From CAYJFK01 sp964369475 (GTDB lineage: Bacteria; Bacillota; Clostridia; Oscillospirales; Feifaniaceae): 40,683 nt of DNA. The stretch lies in the NCBI GenBank assembly GCA_964369475.1, contig CAYJFK010000016.1:1-40683 (forward strand), in the 5' to 3' direction. A program made the translations under genes and the position numbers. The notes beneath the pieces were generated by a model. It was not told the DNA's origin, did no database searches, and was given only the letters and a program-made list of their open reading frames with translations. This document shows, piece by piece, positions 37,681-40,683 of this stretch; within the stretch, counting starts at the first letter, position 1; every line of letters begins with the position of its first letter.

Positions 37681-38370
37681 CTAAACCAGCCCCATAAAGA
37701 ACTGCGCCGCAACGACCGTAACAAGACCGCTTATTGCTATCGACAGACTGCTCATAGCTCCCTCGACCTCGCCTAGTTCCATCGCCTTAACAGTTCCGAT
37801 AACGTGGCTCGCACAACCGAGCGCAATACCCTTGGCAACAGGACTCTTTACCCTTGCCCATTTTAAGAAAAATTCACCTGTCAGATTGCCAAACATGCCT
37901 GTAACAATAATGGCGGCCACCGTGATGTCTCCTATCCCACCAAGCTCTACCGCAAGAGGCAGGCCTATTGCTGTCGTTATAGATTTTGGCAAAATGGTGG
38001 CATACTGCCCCGAGGTAAGTCCAAAGGCAATCGAGATTAGATAAATCGAAAATCCGCTCGCCATAACGCCCGATACAACCCCAATAATTATAGCGCCAAA
38101 ATTCTTTTTAAGCACCTCGATCTGCCTGTAAAGCGGCAGTGCAAGGCATATTGTGGCAGGCGTTATAAAGTAGCTGACATAACTTGCCGTGCTGTTGTAG
38201 CTTTGATAGTCAATGTCAAAGGCGAGTAGCAGCGCAATTATTACAATCATGGACAAAAGTATCGGATTTAATATCTGCCATTTTAGCTTGTCTTTAAGAT
38301 AGATGCACAAAAAATATACAACAAGTGTTAGTGACGAGCCGAAAAACATCGAGCTTTCAAAAAATTCCAT
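37681..38370 (-). CDS. lrgB: LrgB-family membrane protein
   Basis: The 229-residue protein has about six or seven transmembrane helices and matches the LrgB/CidB family. The conserved LPKSITTAIGLPLAVELGG and GIALGCASHVIGTVKAMELGE segments are both present. The LrgAB pair was named for effects on murein hydrolase activity. In several bacteria and in plant chloroplasts such proteins export pyruvate or glycolate, so carboxylate transport is a fair alternative. Its start touches the lrgA stop, indicating coupled translation. Confidence 0.92.
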   Translation of the reverse strand: MEFFESSMFFGSSLTLVVYFLCIYLKDKLKWQILNPILLSMIVIIALLLAFDIDYQSYNSTASYVSYFITPATICLALPLYRQIEVLKKNFGAIIIGVVSGVMASGFSIYLISIAFGLTSGQYATILPKSITTAIGLPLAVELGGIGDITVAAIIVTGMFGNLTGEFFLKWARVKSPVAKGIALGCASHVIGTVKAMELGEVEGAMSSLSIAISGLVTVVAAQFFMGLV

Positions 38371-38723
38371 TACTTCTCCCCCTTCTTGCCCACAAGCAGA
38401 TCGGTCGCCTTACCGCTTGCATACATAACGACCCACGTACCGAGAGTGCCTGCAAGTAGCACCGCCCATATTATCTCTGCAAGGCTGTCGAAATAGTTCA
38501 TTATCCCAACCCCTGCCGGTATAAACATTACCCCCATTATGGCAATAAGGTAGTCGGCGGTCTCCTCCACATCGGGCAGTTTTACTACCTTTGTAAGGAG
38601 GAGCAAGAATAGTATCGCCATGCCGTAAATTCCGGCAGGAACAGGGAGCGGCACAAAAAACCGTATTCCCTCCGATATAAATGTAATAAAAAGTATTATA
38701 CCAAGCTGCTTTAGGTATTTCAA
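38370..38723 (-). CDS. lrgA: CidA/LrgA-family membrane protein
   Basis: The 117-residue, four-helix, holin-like protein has the family start with LGIILFITFISEGIRFFVPLPVPAGIYGM in successive parts and the later GVMFIPAGVGIMNYF motif. The start codon appears to be TTG, with a weak AAGTGGAA ribosome binding site. It is paired with lrgB by end-to-start overlap. No LytSR-type regulator lies nearby. Confidence 0.92.
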   Translation of the reverse strand: MKYLKQLGIILFITFISEGIRFFVPLPVPAGIYGMAILFLLLLTKVVKLPDVEETADYLIAIMGVMFIPAGVGIMNYFDSLAEIIWAVLLAGTLGTWVVMYASGKATDLLVGKKGEK

Positions 38724-38804
38724 AATTCCACTTCTTTCTGTTTAGTATGTCTTGGACGGCCCAATGTGATTAAGATTATTTATCTCTCTATTTAATGCCT
38801 TTGT

Positions 38805-39710
38805 TTAATAAATAAAAGCCTCGTCAGCAATAGTCCTACCGTCTGGCGCTTTAATTCTAATCATACCTTCTTTGGGTGCTTGCATAGTGCCCGACCCTGC
38901 TATATACCCTTCGAGCTGAGACTCGTAAACAAATCCTTTATTGTCTACCGCAATAACATAATTTGTAAGCTCTGCTCCCTCATTTAATGTATAGGAGTCC
39001 TTAAGATCTATCGAGCCTACGGCATGCTCCCCGAAAAGCTCGGAAATGTCAACCCTGCCCACTTCCTCGCCGTCTATATATGTCACATAATCTGCCGACA
39101 CAAGTAGTTCGGTTTTGTTGTAGTAGGTATTATTCAAACGGAGTTCCCTCGTGTACTCATACTCGTTCGAGTTCTTCTTTTCTGAGGTGCTTGTGTTTAC
39201 CGAGCAAGCAACATTAAACATCGGAAAGGTTTCGCTTGCTAAGTTAAATATCCACATGCCCTCATGATCTGTAATGCTTTGAATGCCGTCTTGCTCGACC
39301 AATATAGTTGGATAAATTTCTATATGCGACATGTCAAAAAAGACCTCGCCCGAGAAGGTCATACCGTCCCTTGTAAGCTCTACGACCTCATGCCCAAGGT
39401 CGAGCGACACTCTCGTGCTCTCGCCTACCTCTTTTGGTGTAACAGTGTATAAAACAGGCACTTGCATTATATCAAGGTCAAACCGGCCGACCTCATAGCC
39501 TGCGCTGTAAATTATGCTTGCCTGTTCTTTCATCGCAGAGTTTATGCTGTTATTTGCATTTTCAATATCGGTCGATAGCCTATCCCTTGTGTTTGTATGC
39601 GCATACTGCAAAAGCTCAAGCTCTCTTTCAAGGCCCATTGTCCGAATAATCGAAAAGATCTGCAACGCTATAAGCACAATAACAAGAACATTTGTGTCAA
39701 TCTTTTTCAT
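38805..39710 (-). CDS. Membrane-anchored protein of unknown function, paralogue 1
   Basis: The 301-residue protein has an N-terminal transmembrane helix (about 7-23), a helical, likely coiled-coil stretch (about 25-70) and an exterior region predicted as mostly beta strands. It ends in MIRIKAPDGRTIADEAFIY. I do not recognise the family. It shares layout and several blocks with the next gene upstream, notably YEVGRFDLDIMQVPVLYTV, SADYVTYIDGEEV and a final APDG. GGAGGTGG precedes the ATG. A single-pass sensor, adhesin or envelope scaffold is possible, but nothing decides this. Confidence 0.75.
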   Translation of the reverse strand: MKKIDTNVLVIVLIALQIFSIIRTMGLERELELLQYAHTNTRDRLSTDIENANNSINSAMKEQASIIYSAGYEVGRFDLDIMQVPVLYTVTPKEVGESTRVSLDLGHEVVELTRDGMTFSGEVFFDMSHIEIYPTILVEQDGIQSITDHEGMWIFNLASETFPMFNVACSVNTSTSEKKNSNEYEYTRELRLNNTYYNKTELLVSADYVTYIDGEEVGRVDISELFGEHAVGSIDLKDSYTLNEGAELTNYVIAVDNKGFVYESQLEGYIAGSGTMQAPKEGMIRIKAPDGRTIADEAFIY

Positions 39711-39767
39711 GCCACCACCTCCGCTTTGCTTGCCTGAAGATTATAGCACAAGCCCACTTAAAAAGCA

Positions 39768-39795
39768 AACAGCAAAGCGCCGCCGCTTTGCTGTT
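39768..39795 (-). terminator. Terminator between the two paralogues
   Basis: A perfect 12-bp stem AACAGCAAAGCG / CGCTTTGCTGTT with a 4-nt loop, followed on the minus strand by a T-rich run. It lies 20 nt after the stop of the upstream paralogue. Confidence 0.85.
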
Positions 39796-39815
39796 GTAAG
39801 CTAAAAATATCCGCC

Positions 39816-40683
39816 TCATCTACCCGTTATGTTATCAAAGACTATCGCTCCGTCCGGTGCTGTTATCGCCTTTGCTCCTTGGTAGTTTGCCCTCGTCGAG
39901 TTATCTTCCGCAAGAAATTCTTGTATCAGGTATCTATACATAAATCCGTTACTATCCTCTGCCTCGACAAAGCTCTCGATAAGCGTCCCTTCCTCTAATA
40001 TGTACGAGCTTTCAATTTCAACCTCGCTCAATTGATCCAAAAGTAGGCCGCTTACATCCTTTCTTTCGACCTCAACCCCATCAATATATGTCACAAAATC
40101 TGCCGATATAAAAGAGTCTGCCTCACTTTTATAGCTGACATATAAATTGCCGTATAGGCTATATTCATATTCATTTGTCCCAAACTTCTTACCGGCACCC
40201 GTTTGTCCCAAATAGTCAAATTCGACGGCCGGAAAAACCGAATCTACCAACTTATCAACAGCAACGCCCTCGTCTTGCACGAGATTATATACCCCGTTTT
40301 CCCTTATGGAAATTTGTGGGTGTATGTAATCACTCGACAGATCAAATGCCTTTTCCCCCGAAAAAACACTGCCATTTTTGGTAAGTGGGAACATCTCGTA
40401 CTCAAACACAAGCAATACCTCCGTCCCCTCGGTTACTGCATACGGCTCGACCGTGAATGTGACAGGCACTTCAAGCGTTTCAAGGTCGAGCTCGCCCACT
40501 TTGTAGCTCGAATTTTTAATAATGTTTATCTTCTTCTCAAGCTCTCGGTTGACATAGTCATACACATTTTCAACTCGCTCATTCACATAACTCTGATTTC
40601 CGTTCATGGAGATGTAAGCGATGTCAAGTTCATTATTCAACTCGTAAATTTGCCAAAACGACAGGCACTGCGCCAAAATAAGA
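39816..40683 (-). CDS. Membrane-anchored protein of unknown function, paralogue 2 (5' end outside the window)
   Basis: The frame is open to the window edge, and the first visible residues (LILAQCLSFWQIYEL) match the end of a transmembrane anchor like that of paralogue 1, so the start lies beyond 40683. About 289 residues are visible. Shared blocks with paralogue 1 are SYKVGELDLETLEVPVTFTV, SADFVTYIDGVEV and the terminal ITAPDGAIVF. The helical segment after the anchor again looks like a coiled coil. No enzymatic motif is seen. The pair probably arose by duplication and may form a heteromeric envelope complex. Confidence 0.75.
   Translation of the reverse strand, partial: LILAQCLSFWQIYELNNELDIAYISMNGNQSYVNERVENVYDYVNRELEKKINIIKNSSYKVGELDLETLEVPVTFTVEPYAVTEGTEVLLVFEYEMFPLTKNGSVFSGEKAFDLSSDYIHPQISIRENGVYNLVQDEGVAVDKLVDSVFPAVEFDYLGQTGAGKKFGTNEYEYSLYGNLYVSYKSEADSFISADFVTYIDGVEVERKDVSGLLLDQLSEVEIESSYILEEGTLIESFVEAEDSNGFMYRYLIQEFLAEDNSTRANYQGAKAITAPDGAIVFDNITGR

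Overview
The window looks like a chromosomal segment of an anaerobic, amino-acid-fermenting member of the Bacillota (class Clostridia). The evidence is strong GGAGG-type ribosome binding sites, frequent GTG and TTG starts, TTGACA/TATAAT promoters, a V/A-type ATPase in the Enterococcus hirae ntp gene order, and many 2-oxoacid:ferredoxin oxidoreductase (OFOR) genes. No phage, transposase, CRISPR array or rRNA was seen, and no complete tRNA. Genus and species cannot be told from the sequence alone.

Layout. (1) 1-4072, minus strand: a DUF1893 protein, ribokinase, a small XRE regulator, a DIP1984-family protein and an Fe-S aldo/keto reductase. A structured gap at 1984-2462 holds a nested hairpin and a tRNA-like remnant. 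(2) 4288-8632, plus strand: a solitary peptide-type solute-binding protein, then a dus - ECF sigma - probable anti-sigma operon whose first gene looks leaderless, then a small conserved protein. (3) 9084-17656: a nine-gene V-type ATPase operon whose c subunit keeps all five known Na+ ligands. (4) 17691-19354: a 153-bp repeat inside a duplicated terminator, then a 744-bp tandem duplication of a long leader plus a small membrane protein gene. (5) 19365-22317, minus strand: two CoA-transferase paralogues with rqcP between them. (6) 22460-33283, minus strand: an OFOR array with four alpha, four beta, three delta and only two gamma genes, headed by an uncharacterised P-loop NTPase, with an iclR gene upstream. 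(7) 34811-37186, plus strand: a padR - DUF1700 - DUF4097 operon and a multi-pass membrane protein. (8) 37187-37680: a second copy of the 155-bp-class repeat, two strong terminators and an 11-unit heptanucleotide repeat. (9) 37681-40683, minus strand: lrgAB and two paralogous membrane-anchored proteins of unknown function, the last one cut by the window edge.

How it may fit together (inference). The OFORs would turn 2-oxoacids from amino acids into acyl-CoA, CO2 and reduced ferredoxin. The family-1 CoA-transferases would pass CoA to acetate, releasing the organic acid and feeding ATP formation through acetyl-CoA. The V-type ATPase would link ATP to a sodium gradient. The most unusual part is the OFOR array with its subunit imbalance, its two gamma genes encoding identical proteins, and its NTPase partner. 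The two structured-repeat systems (the terminator-bracketed repeat and the duplicated leader/membrane-protein unit) come next.
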